From: Hyphomicrobiales bacterium
GTDB taxonomy: Bacteria > Pseudomonadota > Alphaproteobacteria > Rhizobiales > Rhizobiaceae
Assembly (NCBI GenBank): GCA_900468285.1
Contig: UBTF01000010.1
Location: 124,001 to 188,000, forward strand
DNA: 64,000 nucleotides
Reading direction: 5' to 3'
Position 1 is the first letter of the stretch. Each line of letters opens with the position of its first letter. Below are positions 17,323 through 25,935 of this stretch, in pieces. The notes below the pieces were generated by a model, which had not been told where the DNA came from, did not search any database, and saw nothing but the letters and a program-made list of their open reading frames with translations. The position numbers and the translations under genes are program-made.

Positions 17323-18486
17323 TCAGTGCACGCCTCTTACCGCCAGAAACGACCTGATGCGGCGTGCCGCATCATCGGGATCTGCCAAAACATTGGCCTT
17401 GTCTGCCAGCCGAAAAAGCTCTGCCAGATGCAGCGTGGAACGCGTGCTTTCCTGACCGCCGACCATTGTGAAGTGATCCTGCAGGCCGTTGAGATAGGCC
17501 AGGAAAACCACGCCGGTCTTGTAAAAGCGGGTAGGGGCTTTGAAGATATGCCGAGACAGCGCCACGGTCGGCTCGAGAATATCGAAGAACTCCCCACTCG
17601 CTCCCCGCTTCAGGCTTGCCAGCGCCTTTGATGCTGCTGGAGCTATCGCATCGAAAATACCAAGGAGCGCATCGGAATGTCCTTCTTCGTCGCCCGCAAT
17701 CAGTTCCGCATAGTTGAAATCGTCGCCCGTATACATGCGGACGCCCGCCGGAAGCCGGCGGCGCATGGTGATCTCCTTTTCCTTTGACAGGAGCGAGATC
17801 TTGATGCCGTCGATCTTGTCCGCATTGGACTGGATCATTTCAAGGCATGTGTTCATTGCGACATCGTGGTCGCGGTTGCCCCAGTATCCTTCAAGAGCAG
17901 GATCGAACATCTCGCCCAGCCAGTGAATGATGACCTTGTCGTTCGCCTTGGCAAGAACGCGAGCATAGGTTTCCAGATAGTCATCGGGTGATTTTGCGCT
18001 GGCAGCCAGTGCACGGCTTGCCATCAGAATGACACGGCCGCCTTGCCCCTGCACGAAATCGAGCTGCTCCTGATAGGCCTCGACAATCTGGCCCGGACTA
18101 TAGTCCGATCCAGCCAGACCATCCGTGCCAACGCCGCAGGCTATCAGTGCATCCTGTCGGGTGGAGGCTTCTTTCAGTGCCCTGGATATCAACTCTTGCG
18201 CCTGCGGCCATGCCAGCCCCATGCCGCGCTGGGCGGTGTCCATGGCTTCTGCAACACCCAGCCCCAAATCCCACAGGCGGTGTCGGAACCGAAGCGTGCC
18301 TTCCCAATCGATTGCTGGCGTCAGCCACGGGTCATTATCCGCGAAAGGATCTGCCACGACGTGCGCTGCGGCGAAGGCCACGCGGCTGAAATCACTCGCT
18401 TTTCGTTTTTCCAGCGCGATGGGCGTGCCGGTCATCCTGTAGCGTTCGATAGAGCGATCCGGGCGGGGCAGGTTGATTTCGGTCAT
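17323..18486 (-). CDS. DUF993 family protein (dihydrodipicolinate synthase-like)
   Basis: A 387-aa protein of the DUF993 family, whose fold is related to the class I aldolase/dihydrodipicolinate synthase TIM barrels. The start at 18486 (MTEINLPRPDRSIERYRMTG) follows a strong GAGGAGGGG; the open frame continues upstream into the Gfo gene and is not used. Conserved-looking stretches are DLGLGVAEAMDTAQRGMGL, DALIACGVGTDGLAG, VIIHWLGEMFDPAL and GVRMYTGDDFNYAEL. The last sits where an aldolase barrel would place its catalytic strand. The family has no established reaction. It lies 11 bp after the Gfo/Idh gene in the same operon. Confidence 0.83.
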   Translation of the reverse strand: MTEINLPRPDRSIERYRMTGTPIALEKRKASDFSRVAFAAAHVVADPFADNDPWLTPAIDWEGTLRFRHRLWDLGLGVAEAMDTAQRGMGLAWPQAQELISRALKEASTRQDALIACGVGTDGLAGSDYSPGQIVEAYQEQLDFVQGQGGRVILMASRALAASAKSPDDYLETYARVLAKANDKVIIHWLGEMFDPALEGYWGNRDHDVAMNTCLEMIQSNADKIDGIKISLLSKEKEITMRRRLPAGVRMYTGDDFNYAELIAGDEEGHSDALLGIFDAIAPAASKALASLKRGASGEFFDILEPTVALSRHIFKAPTRFYKTGVVFLAYLNGLQDHFTMVGGQESTRSTLHLAELFRLADKANVLADPDDAARRIRSFLAVRGVH

Positions 18487-18496
18487 TTGCCCCTCC

Positions 18497-19639
18497 TCAG
18501 GCGATGGCGGGAACGTCGAGCCATCGGCGTTCCTTCCAGGATTGAAGCCCGAGTTCGGCAAGCTGTACGCCTTTAACGCCCTCCATCAGCCCATACGGCC
18601 AGGCATCGCCATCGACCAGGTGGCGGATGAACATTTCCCACTGAGCCTTGAAGCCATTGTCATAGACAACGTTATCCGGGACCTCCTGCCACGTCTTGTA
18701 GAAGTCGATGGTCTGCGGCTGGTCCGGGTTCCAGACTGGTTTGGGTGTGTTGGTGCGGTGCTGTGTCCAGCATTTGGTAAGCCCGGCAACGGCAGAACCA
18801 TGCGTGCCATCCACCTGAAAGGTCACGAGATCGTCCCGGCGAACACGCACTGCCCATGACGAATTGATATGGGCGATGACCCCGCCTTCAAGCTCGAAGG
18901 TCGCATAGGCGGCGTCATCGGCATCAGCCACATAGGCGTTGCCCTGTTCGTCGAAACGCTTGGGGATGTGGGTCGTGCCAAGGCAGCTGACCGCTTTGAC
19001 ATTGCCGAAGAGATTATCCAGCACGTAGCGCCAGTGGCAAAGCATATCGAGAATAATGCCGCCGCCATCCTTGTGGCGATAGTTCCAAGACGGGCGTTGG
19101 GCCGGTTGCCAGTCACCCTCGAATACCCAGTATCCAAACTCGCCGCGAACGGACAGTATCTTTCCGAAAAAGCCGCTGTCTCGCAGCATTGCGAGCTTTC
19201 GGAGGCCCGGCAGGAAAAGCTTGTCCTGCACCACGCCGTGTTTGATGCCTGCGCTTTCAGCCAGTCTGGCAACGACAAGCGCTTCTTCCATGTTGTCGGA
19301 AATAGGCTTCTCGCAATAAACGTTCTTGCCAGCCTTGATGGCCTTGGTCAGCAGGCTCCCGCGCATCTGTGTCGTGCCGGCATCGAAAAACAGCGTGTCG
19401 TCGGGATTGGCGAGTGCGGCGTCGATGTCAGTCGTCCAGCGGACGATATTGTGTTTCGCGGCAATCGCTTCGATTTTCTCGCCGTTACGCCCGACCAGCA
19501 TCGGATCGAGCATAACCTTCTCGCCGCTCTTGAGCGTAACGCCCCCTTGATCGCGTATCGCGAGCACTGAGCGAACGAGATGCTGATTATATCCCATACG
19601 GCCGGTAATGCCGTGCATGATGACGCCAATGCGTTGCAT
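18497..19639 (-). CDS. Gfo/Idh/MocA-family oxidoreductase
   Basis: A 380-aa NAD(P)-dependent sugar dehydrogenase family protein and first gene of the leftward operon, with GAGGAGG before the ATG. The Rossmann start is IGVIMHGITGRMGYNQHLV and the family EKP motif is VYCEKPISDN near residue 113. The C-terminal alpha/beta domain contains GGGIILDMLCHWRYVLDN with the catalytic His region. The operator-like palindrome at 19698 lies 59 bp upstream. It probably oxidises a sugar or sugar derivative imported by the divergent ABC system. Confidence 0.9.
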   Translation of the reverse strand: MQRIGVIMHGITGRMGYNQHLVRSVLAIRDQGGVTLKSGEKVMLDPMLVGRNGEKIEAIAAKHNIVRWTTDIDAALANPDDTLFFDAGTTQMRGSLLTKAIKAGKNVYCEKPISDNMEEALVVARLAESAGIKHGVVQDKLFLPGLRKLAMLRDSGFFGKILSVRGEFGYWVFEGDWQPAQRPSWNYRHKDGGGIILDMLCHWRYVLDNLFGNVKAVSCLGTTHIPKRFDEQGNAYVADADDAAYATFELEGGVIAHINSSWAVRVRRDDLVTFQVDGTHGSAVAGLTKCWTQHRTNTPKPVWNPDQPQTIDFYKTWQEVPDNVVYDNGFKAQWEMFIRHLVDGDAWPYGLMEGVKGVQLAELGLQSWKERRWLDVPAIA

Positions 19640-19697
19640 GAACCCTCCTCCACGAGCGCCCCACTCCCGTCAGGGCACATCATCTGGTTTAATTTTG

Positions 19698-19711
19698 TAA
19701 CCAATTGGTTA
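19698..19711. promoter_or_regulatory. Predicted TetR operator in front of the leftward Gfo/Idh operon
   Basis: Perfect palindrome TAACCAATTGGTTA, preceded by TG. On the minus strand a -35-like TTGACA lies at 19736-19741, so the site would cover the region between the promoter and transcript start. A near copy (11 of 14 bases) stands at 20631, next to the TetR gene. Confidence 0.65.
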
Positions 19712-19818
19712 TTTGTGATTCCGAAATGGCTTTTCTGTCAAGCGGTTTTTACTAGGAAAAATGAGTGTGAAAAATCGTAGTGAGCAGACCCTATGCCTTC
19801 TCGGCAGCATGGGTTGTC

Positions 19819-19850
19819 TTCTCTACCTTCGCATGTGCGAAGGTAGAGAA
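19819..19850. terminator. Perfect 15-bp inverted repeat downstream of tetR
   Basis: TTCTCTACCTTCGCA and TGCGAAGGTAGAGAA are separated by two bases. It lies 32 bp downstream of the leftward TetR stop and upstream of the promoter of the next operon. No U-tract follows on the minus strand, so it may be a terminator, an RNA-stability element or a protein site. Confidence 0.5.
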
Positions 19851-19882
19851 AGCTGATCTTGTTCAATTTTCTGGAATGAGGA

Positions 19883-20629
19883 TCAGAGTGGCCGCAATGC
19901 AGCAATCACCGTATTCACAATGTGCTGACCCCATCTTTCGAGTTTCGCCGGTGCTGCCAGATCTCTTTGGAAGATGGTAGAAAGTGTGAAGCGGTTAGAC
20001 AGATAGAAGTAGCCAAGGGAAGCGATTGTCAGGTACACATCGACAGGGTCCAGGCCCGGCCTGAAATCGCCGGTGACCTCTCCCCGCTTTAGCACATCCT
20101 TTAACTCGGAAATGAAATTCGAGTGCATTTCGGGGATGCTCTCGGATTGTCGCAAGTATCTGGCCTGATTGAGATTTTCTGTTGCAAGGATGCTGAGGAA
20201 TTCCGGGTGATCCAGGTAATAGTGCCAGGTAAACAGCGCCAGTTCCTTCAGGCCCTCCATCGGCTGCTTGCGGGCCAGATCAAGCCTGTGTTCGGCATTG
20301 CGGATGTGACGGTAAGCGTCTTCCAGCACCGCCAGATAGAGCGCGTCCTTGTCTCCAAAGTAGTGGTAGATCATCCGTTTGTTGGTGCCGGCGCGCCTTG
20401 CCACCACGTCTATGCGCGCGCCTGCCAGACCCTTTGCCGCCACTTCCCGTCGTGCTGCCTCCAGAATGGCAGCTCGGGTGCGCTCGGGATTGCGGGACTG
20501 CGTCACTGTCTTTTTTCGACCGGTGGTCGTCTTGTCTGCCGCTTCGTTATCGCTCTTTCGAGCCCCTTTTTCTTTGAAATCATCCATGTGCAATGGCCGC
20601 TTGACAATGTTGCTAATCGATGATCCCAT
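19883..20629 (-). CDS. TetR-family regulator of the sugar catabolic regulon
   Basis: A 248-aa TetR-type protein; the ATG at 20629 is used here, with an in-frame ATG at 20587 as alternative. The helix-turn-helix is at residues 50-95 (RAAILEAARREVAAKGLAGA, then DVVARRAGTNKRMIYHYFGD). The C-terminal domain resembles the TetR_C group with LFTWHYYLDHPEFLSILATE. It stands between two sugar-catabolism operons, and the two operator-like sites at 19698 and 20631 suggest that it represses both and itself. The inducer is unknown, presumably the imported sugar or a derivative. Confidence 0.9.
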   Translation of the reverse strand: MGSSISNIVKRPLHMDDFKEKGARKSDNEAADKTTTGRKKTVTQSRNPERTRAAILEAARREVAAKGLAGARIDVVARRAGTNKRMIYHYFGDKDALYLAVLEDAYRHIRNAEHRLDLARKQPMEGLKELALFTWHYYLDHPEFLSILATENLNQARYLRQSESIPEMHSNFISELKDVLKRGEVTGDFRPGLDPVDVYLTIASLGYFYLSNRFTLSTIFQRDLAAPAKLERWGQHIVNTVIAALRPL

Positions 20630-20630
20630 G

Positions 20631-20644
20631 TAACCAGATAGTTA
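20631..20644. promoter_or_regulatory. Predicted TetR operator between tetR and the ABC operon
   Basis: TAACCAGATAGTTA, preceded by TG and followed by T, matches the perfect palindrome at 19698 at 11 of 14 positions. It lies directly upstream of the leftward TetR start and 65 bp before the rightward substrate-binding gene, so one site could control both promoters. Confidence 0.6.
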
Positions 20645-20708
20645 TAAAACGGCAAGCGCTGTTTATCTTCATCATTCAATTTGGCAGTCAATTAGGGAGG
20701 AGTTGCCA

Positions 20709-21998
20709 ATGTCCGTGATGCTCAAAAGACGTGCCGTGGTCTCGGCGGGACTTGCGGCCATGTCGCTGGCGGTGGTGGGTGGAGGACCCGCTTTCGCACA
20801 GGCAGCCCGTTTGCGACTGCTGTGGTGGGGCTCGCAAGAGCGTGCCGATCGCACAAACAAGGCCATCGCCGCTTACAAGAAAGCCAAGCCCGATCTTGAT
20901 ATCGCGGGGGAATTTGCGGGTTGGTCGGATTACTGGCCGAGACTTGCAACACAGGTTGCCGGTCGAAACGCGCCTGACCTCATCCAGATGGACTACCGCT
21001 ATATCTTTGAATATGCCCGGCGCGGGGCGCTGGCTCCGCTCGATGAATATGTCGGCAAAGTTCTGAAGATCGAGGATTTCGGAACGCCCAACATCGACTC
21101 TGGTCGAGTAGACGGCAAGCTTTATGGCATTAATCTCGGTGTTAACTCGAGTTCTGTTTTCTTCGATGCCGCCGCCTGGGAAAAGGCGGGCGTCAAGGCG
21201 CCGTCAGCAGGCCAGTCCTGGGAAGAGTTTGCCAAGAATGCCGCCGAGTTCGGAAAGAACAAGCCCAAGCCGGGATATTATGCGACTGCGGATGCAAGCG
21301 GTGTAGAGCCGAGCTTCGAAAACTGGCTGCGGCAGCAGAACAAGGCGTTGTTCAGCGAGGACGGCGGGCTCGGCTATGATGCAAAGGATGCCGGCGACTG
21401 GTTCGCCATGTGGGCGGATATGCGCAAAGCCGGCGCTTGTGTCCCCGCAGACATTCAGGCGCTCGATCAGTTGAACATTGAAAGCAATGCTCTGACGACT
21501 GGAAAGGCCGCCACCGCCTTTGCTCACTCCAACCAGTTTGTCGGATATCAGGCAGTCAACAAGGCAAAGCTGTCGATAACCTCCTATCCCAAGGTGTCCA
21601 AGGATTCTCCGTCGGGCCACTATCTCAAGCCATCCATGCTGATGAGCGTTGCCAAAGGCAGCGCTGGGGTGGAAGCGGCCGCAGAGTTTATCAACTTCCT
21701 TGTCGCCGTACCGGAAGGCGTAAATATTCTCGGGGTCGAACGCGGCGTTCCGGCATCGGAGTCGATGCGCAATCAGCTGAGCCCCAAGCTCAACGACGTC
21801 AGCAAGGCGATGGTGGACTATATTGCCGAGGTTACGCCTGGCGTCGGACCGCTGCCGCCATCCCCACCTCCTGGTGCCGGTGAATTTGCCTTCGTGTTGA
21901 AGCGGACCTCTGAAGAGGTTGCATTTGGCAGGATGACGCCAGAAGAGGGCGGCAAGCGACTGGTCACGGAAGCGGAAACAGTTATCAAGCGGAAGTAA
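20709..21998 (+). CDS. Sugar ABC transporter substrate-binding protein
   Basis: A 429-aa periplasmic binding protein of the extracellular solute-binding family 1. The ATG at 20709 has GGGAGGAG six bases upstream; a TTG two codons earlier is less likely. A signal peptide is clear (MSVMLKRRAVVSAGLAAMSL, cleaved after AFA). The Arg pair could allow Tat export, but the sequence is not a full Tat motif. The mature part starts LRLLWWGSQERADRTNKAI and contains YWPRLATQVAGRNAPDLIQM, typical of oligosaccharide binders. It is the first gene of the rightward operon. Confidence 0.93.
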   Translation: MSVMLKRRAVVSAGLAAMSLAVVGGGPAFAQAARLRLLWWGSQERADRTNKAIAAYKKAKPDLDIAGEFAGWSDYWPRLATQVAGRNAPDLIQMDYRYIFEYARRGALAPLDEYVGKVLKIEDFGTPNIDSGRVDGKLYGINLGVNSSSVFFDAAAWEKAGVKAPSAGQSWEEFAKNAAEFGKNKPKPGYYATADASGVEPSFENWLRQQNKALFSEDGGLGYDAKDAGDWFAMWADMRKAGACVPADIQALDQLNIESNALTTGKAATAFAHSNQFVGYQAVNKAKLSITSYPKVSKDSPSGHYLKPSMLMSVAKGSAGVEAAAEFINFLVAVPEGVNILGVERGVPASESMRNQLSPKLNDVSKAMVDYIAEVTPGVGPLPPSPPPGAGEFAFVLKRTSEEVAFGRMTPEEGGKRLVTEAETVIKRK

Positions 21999-22004
21999 CG
22001 AGCA

Positions 22005-22958
22005 ATGGCGTTTCGATCCGATGTTATGGTGCGGGAGGGCCGACAGGCGGCTCTTCCGAAGCAGAGCGGTATTCGAAAAATTTTCGACCGCAACTTTCAC
22101 GCCTACATGTTTCTGCTGCCATGGTTGATTGGCTTTTTCGGTCTCACCCTGGGGCCAGCTCTGGCATCCCTGTATCTTTCCTTTACCAATTATGACCTGC
22201 TGCAATCGCCGGATTGGGTCGGCGCTTCGAACTATGTTCGCATCGCCACCGCCGATCCGAAATTCGCAGCCGCGATGAAGGTGACCTTCACCTATGTTTT
22301 GCTATCGGTACCATTGAAGCTGATTTTTGCCCTGATGGTGGCGATGGCTTTCAATCGCGGCATGAAAGGGCTGACGCTTTACCGCGCCGTGTTTTATCTG
22401 CCATCCCTTCTAGGTTCCAGCGTTGCCATCGCCGTTCTCTGGCGCCAGCTCTTTGCGTCGGATGGTCTGGTCAACATGGTTCTGTGGCAGCTTTTCGGAT
22501 ATGAAGGTCCAAGCTGGATTTCCAATCCCGACTACTCCATCTACACCCTTGTCATTCTCTCTGTCTGGCAGTTCGGCTCGCCGATGATCATCTTTCTGGC
22601 TGGCCTTCGACAGATCCCGCAAGACATGTATGAGGCAGCCGAAATGGATGGCGCGGGCAAGATGCGCCAGTTCTTCCGCATCACGCTGCCGCTTCTGACC
22701 CCTGTCATCTTCTTCAACGCGGTCATTCAGACAATTGACGCCTTCAAGGCGTTTACCCCCGCATTCATCATCTCCGAGGGCTCGGGCGGGCCGATCAATT
22801 CGACGCTGTTCTACACGCTCTATCTTTATCAGGAAGCTTTCGGGTTCTTCCGCATGGGCTATGCGTCTGCCCTGGCGTGGATACTCGTGGTGATCATTTC
22901 CCTCTTCACGGCCTTCTCTTTCCTCAGCGCGAGATATTGGGTGCACTACGATGACTGA
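22005..22958 (+). CDS. Sugar ABC transporter permease (MalF/UgpA type)
   Basis: A 317-aa inner-membrane permease with six hydrophobic segments. The first is near residues 30-52 (YMFLLPWLIGFFGLTLGPAL). The EAA loop is at about 205-225 (MYEAAEMDGAGKMRQFFRIT). It begins six bases after the binding-protein stop and overlaps the next permease by eight bases (22951-22958). It pairs with that permease to form the sugar channel. Confidence 0.94.
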   Translation: MAFRSDVMVREGRQAALPKQSGIRKIFDRNFHAYMFLLPWLIGFFGLTLGPALASLYLSFTNYDLLQSPDWVGASNYVRIATADPKFAAAMKVTFTYVLLSVPLKLIFALMVAMAFNRGMKGLTLYRAVFYLPSLLGSSVAIAVLWRQLFASDGLVNMVLWQLFGYEGPSWISNPDYSIYTLVILSVWQFGSPMIIFLAGLRQIPQDMYEAAEMDGAGKMRQFFRITLPLLTPVIFFNAVIQTIDAFKAFTPAFIISEGSGGPINSTLFYTLYLYQEAFGFFRMGYASALAWILVVIISLFTAFSFLSARYWVHYDD

Positions 22959-23826
22959 TGCTGTTACCTCACTGCGCCCGGGGCAGGCAGTGCAACGCCC
23001 CGTCTGGAAGTCCATACTCCTTCATACCGCATTGATCGCCGCGTCGATTGCGATGATGTATCCAATCCTGTGGATGATTTCAGGCTCGTTTCGCCCGCAG
23101 GACGAGCTGTTCGGTTCATCGTCCCTCATCCCGTCGGCAGTCGATCTTGGCGGCTATATCAGGGGCTGGACGGGGCTTCAGGTTTCCTTCGGCCAGTTCT
23201 TCTGGAATTCCTTTTTCATCGCCGTTCTCGCCACCATCGGAAATGTCGTGGGTTGTTCGCTGGCCGCCTTCGCCTTTGCGCGCCTGCGGTTCGGGGGGCG
23301 GAACTTCTGGTTTGCCCTTATGCTGGGCACATTGATGTTGCCTTATCACGTGGTGCTCATCCCGCAATATATCCTGTTCCTGGAAATGGGTTGGGTCAAC
23401 ACATCGCTGCCTTTGATCGTGCCGAAATACCTGGCCACCGATGCCTTCTTCATTTTCCTGATGGTTCAGTTCTTCCGTGGTATTCCAAGGGAGCTGGATG
23501 AGGCCGCCGTGATGGACGGCTGCAGCCCATTCCGAATCTACTGGAAGATCATGCTGCCGCTTTCTCTTCCGGTTTTGGCAACGGCAGCCATATTCTCTTT
23601 CATCTGGACCTGGGACGACTTCTTCGGCCCGCTCATCTACCTCAATGACATCAATACCTACACGGTCCAGCTCGGTCTGCGCTCCTTCGTGGACTCAACC
23701 GGCAGCTCCGATTGGACGGCTCTGTTTGCCATGTCCAACCTGTCACTGGTGCCCGTCTTCCTTTTCTTCCTCTTCTTCCAGCGGCTCCTCATCGAGGGCA
23801 TTGCGACCACCGGCATGAAACGCTGA
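22951..23826 (+). CDS. Sugar ABC transporter permease (MalG/UgpE type)
   Basis: A 291-aa inner-membrane permease with six membrane segments, beginning LLHTALIAASIAMMYPILWM. The EAA loop is ELDEAAVMDGCSPFRIYWKI near residues 180-200. The C-terminal FQRLLIEGIATTGMK is characteristic of the MalG family. It overlaps the preceding permease gene and is followed after 17 bp by a Gfo/Idh gene. It completes the membrane part of the importer. Confidence 0.94.
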   Translation: MTDAVTSLRPGQAVQRPVWKSILLHTALIAASIAMMYPILWMISGSFRPQDELFGSSSLIPSAVDLGGYIRGWTGLQVSFGQFFWNSFFIAVLATIGNVVGCSLAAFAFARLRFGGRNFWFALMLGTLMLPYHVVLIPQYILFLEMGWVNTSLPLIVPKYLATDAFFIFLMVQFFRGIPRELDEAAVMDGCSPFRIYWKIMLPLSLPVLATAAIFSFIWTWDDFFGPLIYLNDINTYTVQLGLRSFVDSTGSSDWTALFAMSNLSLVPVFLFFLFFQRLLIEGIATTGMKR

Positions 23827-23843
23827 TACATCAAGGCTCGATC

Positions 23844-24857
23844 ATGAAACCAGTTCGATTTGCAACAATCGGTATCAACCACAATCACATATTCGGTCAG
23901 ACGAAATGCCTGTTGGATGCGGGCGCCGAACTCGTCGGCTTCCACGCCATCGAGGATGATCTTGCTCAGGAATATGCGCAGACCTTTGCGGGCGTGGCAC
24001 GCATTGATGATAAACGCAGGCTGTTGAAAGATGGGTCGATCGACCTCATCATCAGTGCCGCCATTCCGGATGAACGAGCCCCCCTTGCCATTGAAGCCAT
24101 GCGCGCGGGCAAGGATGTGATGGTAGACAAGCCGGGCATGGTCACGCTTGCTCAGCTTGAAGAGGTAAAGAAAGTTCAGGCCGAAACGGGCCGGATTTTC
24201 TCGGTGCTATATTCGGAGCATTTCGAGAACCGAGCAACCGTGAAAGCTGGTGAGCTTGTCGCAGCCGGGGCCATTGGCGATGTTGTCTCGATCGCCGGCT
24301 TCGGCCCGCATCGATTGCGCGCCTCAACACGACCTGACTGGTTTTTCGAGCGGCAACGTTACGGCGGAATCCTCGTCGATATTGCTTCGCATCAATGCGA
24401 GCAGTTTCTTTTCTTCACCAATTCCAATACGGCCGAGGTCCTCTTTGCCCGGGTGTCCAACCGCGCCAATTCCCACACACCGGGTTTGCAAGACAGTGGT
24501 GATATCCATCTGGCGACGAATAATGTCGATGGCTTCATTCGTGTGGACTGGTTCACGCCGGAAGGCTTGCCTAGCTGGGGTGACGGGCGCCTGTTCATCA
24601 CCGGCACGCAGGGTGCGATAGAGGTTCGCAAGAACGTCGATATTGCCGGGCGTGATGGCGGCAACCACCTGTTCCTGACCGACAGAGAGGGGGTGCACTA
24701 CTTTGATTGTGCGAATGTGTCTCTTCCCTACGGTCCCCAGCTTCTGGCGGATATTCGCAATCGCACGGAAACGGCAATGCCGCAGGCGCGGTGCTTTGCT
24801 GCGATGGAAATCGCCTTGAAGGCGCAACAGATCGCGGAGGGCCAACACAATGCCTAA
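23844..24857 (+). CDS. Gfo/Idh/MocA-family oxidoreductase (DKP variant)
   Basis: A 337-aa oxidoreductase starting at ATG 23844 (MKPVRFATIGINHNHIFGQT); upstream in-frame codons overlap the permease gene. The N-terminal GINHNHIFGQ stretch replaces a standard glycine-rich loop, and the usual EKP motif reads DKP (VMVDKPGMVTL near residue 97). The C-terminal domain has GGILVDIASHQCEQFLFFT with the predicted catalytic His. It resembles a subgroup often annotated as hypothetical dehydrogenases. It overlaps the next oxidoreductase gene by eight bases. Confidence 0.87.
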   Translation: MKPVRFATIGINHNHIFGQTKCLLDAGAELVGFHAIEDDLAQEYAQTFAGVARIDDKRRLLKDGSIDLIISAAIPDERAPLAIEAMRAGKDVMVDKPGMVTLAQLEEVKKVQAETGRIFSVLYSEHFENRATVKAGELVAAGAIGDVVSIAGFGPHRLRASTRPDWFFERQRYGGILVDIASHQCEQFLFFTNSNTAEVLFARVSNRANSHTPGLQDSGDIHLATNNVDGFIRVDWFTPEGLPSWGDGRLFITGTQGAIEVRKNVDIAGRDGGNHLFLTDREGVHYFDCANVSLPYGPQLLADIRNRTETAMPQARCFAAMEIALKAQQIAEGQHNA

Positions 24858-25917
24858 GCGCTACAGGGTAGGGATCATTGGTTGCGGCATCGGACGATCT
24901 CACATTGTCGAGGGATACGCGACCCATCAGGACAAATATGAGGTGGCCTGCCTTTGTGACCTTGATGAGAAACGGTTGAACGCGGTCGCTGACGAATTCA
25001 ATATTTCTAAACGCACTCGCTCATCGGATGAGCTGATGTCGATGCCCGACATCGACATTATCGACATCTGCACTCCACCCGCCATTCACACGAGCCTCAT
25101 TCTCAAAGCCCTGGCATCCGGCAAGCATGTGGTCTGCGAAAAGCCTTTGACAGGTTCACTGGCAGAGCTGGACGAAGTGGTTGCGGCCGAAAAGATTGCC
25201 AAGGGCAGCCTCATGCCAATCTTCCAGTATCGGTATGGCGACGGAGTGCAGCAGGCGCGTCGCATCATCGAGAGCGGACTGGCTGGAAAACCCTATGTCG
25301 GAACCGCAGAGACACTTTGGAACCGTGACGCCACCTATTACGACAATCCATGGCGCGGGCGGTGGGCGACCGAGCTCGGTGGTGTTCTGATGACGCACGC
25401 CATCCATCTGCACGACATGCTGACATACCTGATGGGACCCGTGGACCGGGTTTTTGCGCGCACGGATACGCGCGTCAACGCCATTGAAGTGGAGGATTGC
25501 GTTTCCGCCAGCCTGCTCATGGAAAACGGTGCCCTGGTTTCGTTGACGTCCACCCTGGGTTCCCAGGAGGAAATCAGCCGCCTGCGGTTGGCCTTCGAGA
25601 ATGTCACCTTTGAAAGTAACCATGCGGCCTATTCACCGGGGGACGGTCCTTGGCGCATTATTCCTGCCAATGAAGAGGTGGGCAGGAAGATAGAGGCCCT
25701 CGTTTCGGAGATGGCACCCGTTGGCAGACGCTTCAATGGCCAGATGGAAGCCTTCTATCACGCGCTGGAAAAGAACGAGCCGCCGCCTGTCCGCACATCG
25801 GACGCGCGTCGGTCGCTGGAACTCGTTACGGCGATTTATCACTCGAGTGATACGAATTCGGATATCCGCCTTCCGATTGGCTCCGATCATCCAAAATACA
25901 AAAGCTGGCGACCCTGA
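24850..25917 (+). CDS. Gfo/Idh/MocA-family oxidoreductase
   Basis: A 355-aa NAD(P)-dependent sugar oxidoreductase family member. Rossmann loop GIIGCGIGRSHIVEGY near residues 8-23, EKP motif VVCEKPLTGS near 97, and a C-terminal domain with GGVLMTHAIHLHDMLTYLM. It is translationally coupled to the previous gene (eight-base overlap) and is followed by the ATPase gene 18 bp on. With the genes at 18497 and 23844, three different Gfo/Idh/MocA enzymes belong to this regulon. Confidence 0.9.
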   Translation: MPKRYRVGIIGCGIGRSHIVEGYATHQDKYEVACLCDLDEKRLNAVADEFNISKRTRSSDELMSMPDIDIIDICTPPAIHTSLILKALASGKHVVCEKPLTGSLAELDEVVAAEKIAKGSLMPIFQYRYGDGVQQARRIIESGLAGKPYVGTAETLWNRDATYYDNPWRGRWATELGGVLMTHAIHLHDMLTYLMGPVDRVFARTDTRVNAIEVEDCVSASLLMENGALVSLTSTLGSQEEISRLRLAFENVTFESNHAAYSPGDGPWRIIPANEEVGRKIEALVSEMAPVGRRFNGQMEAFYHALEKNEPPPVRTSDARRSLELVTAIYHSSDTNSDIRLPIGSDHPKYKSWRP

Positions 25918-25935
25918 TCGCGGGTGGAGAACAAT

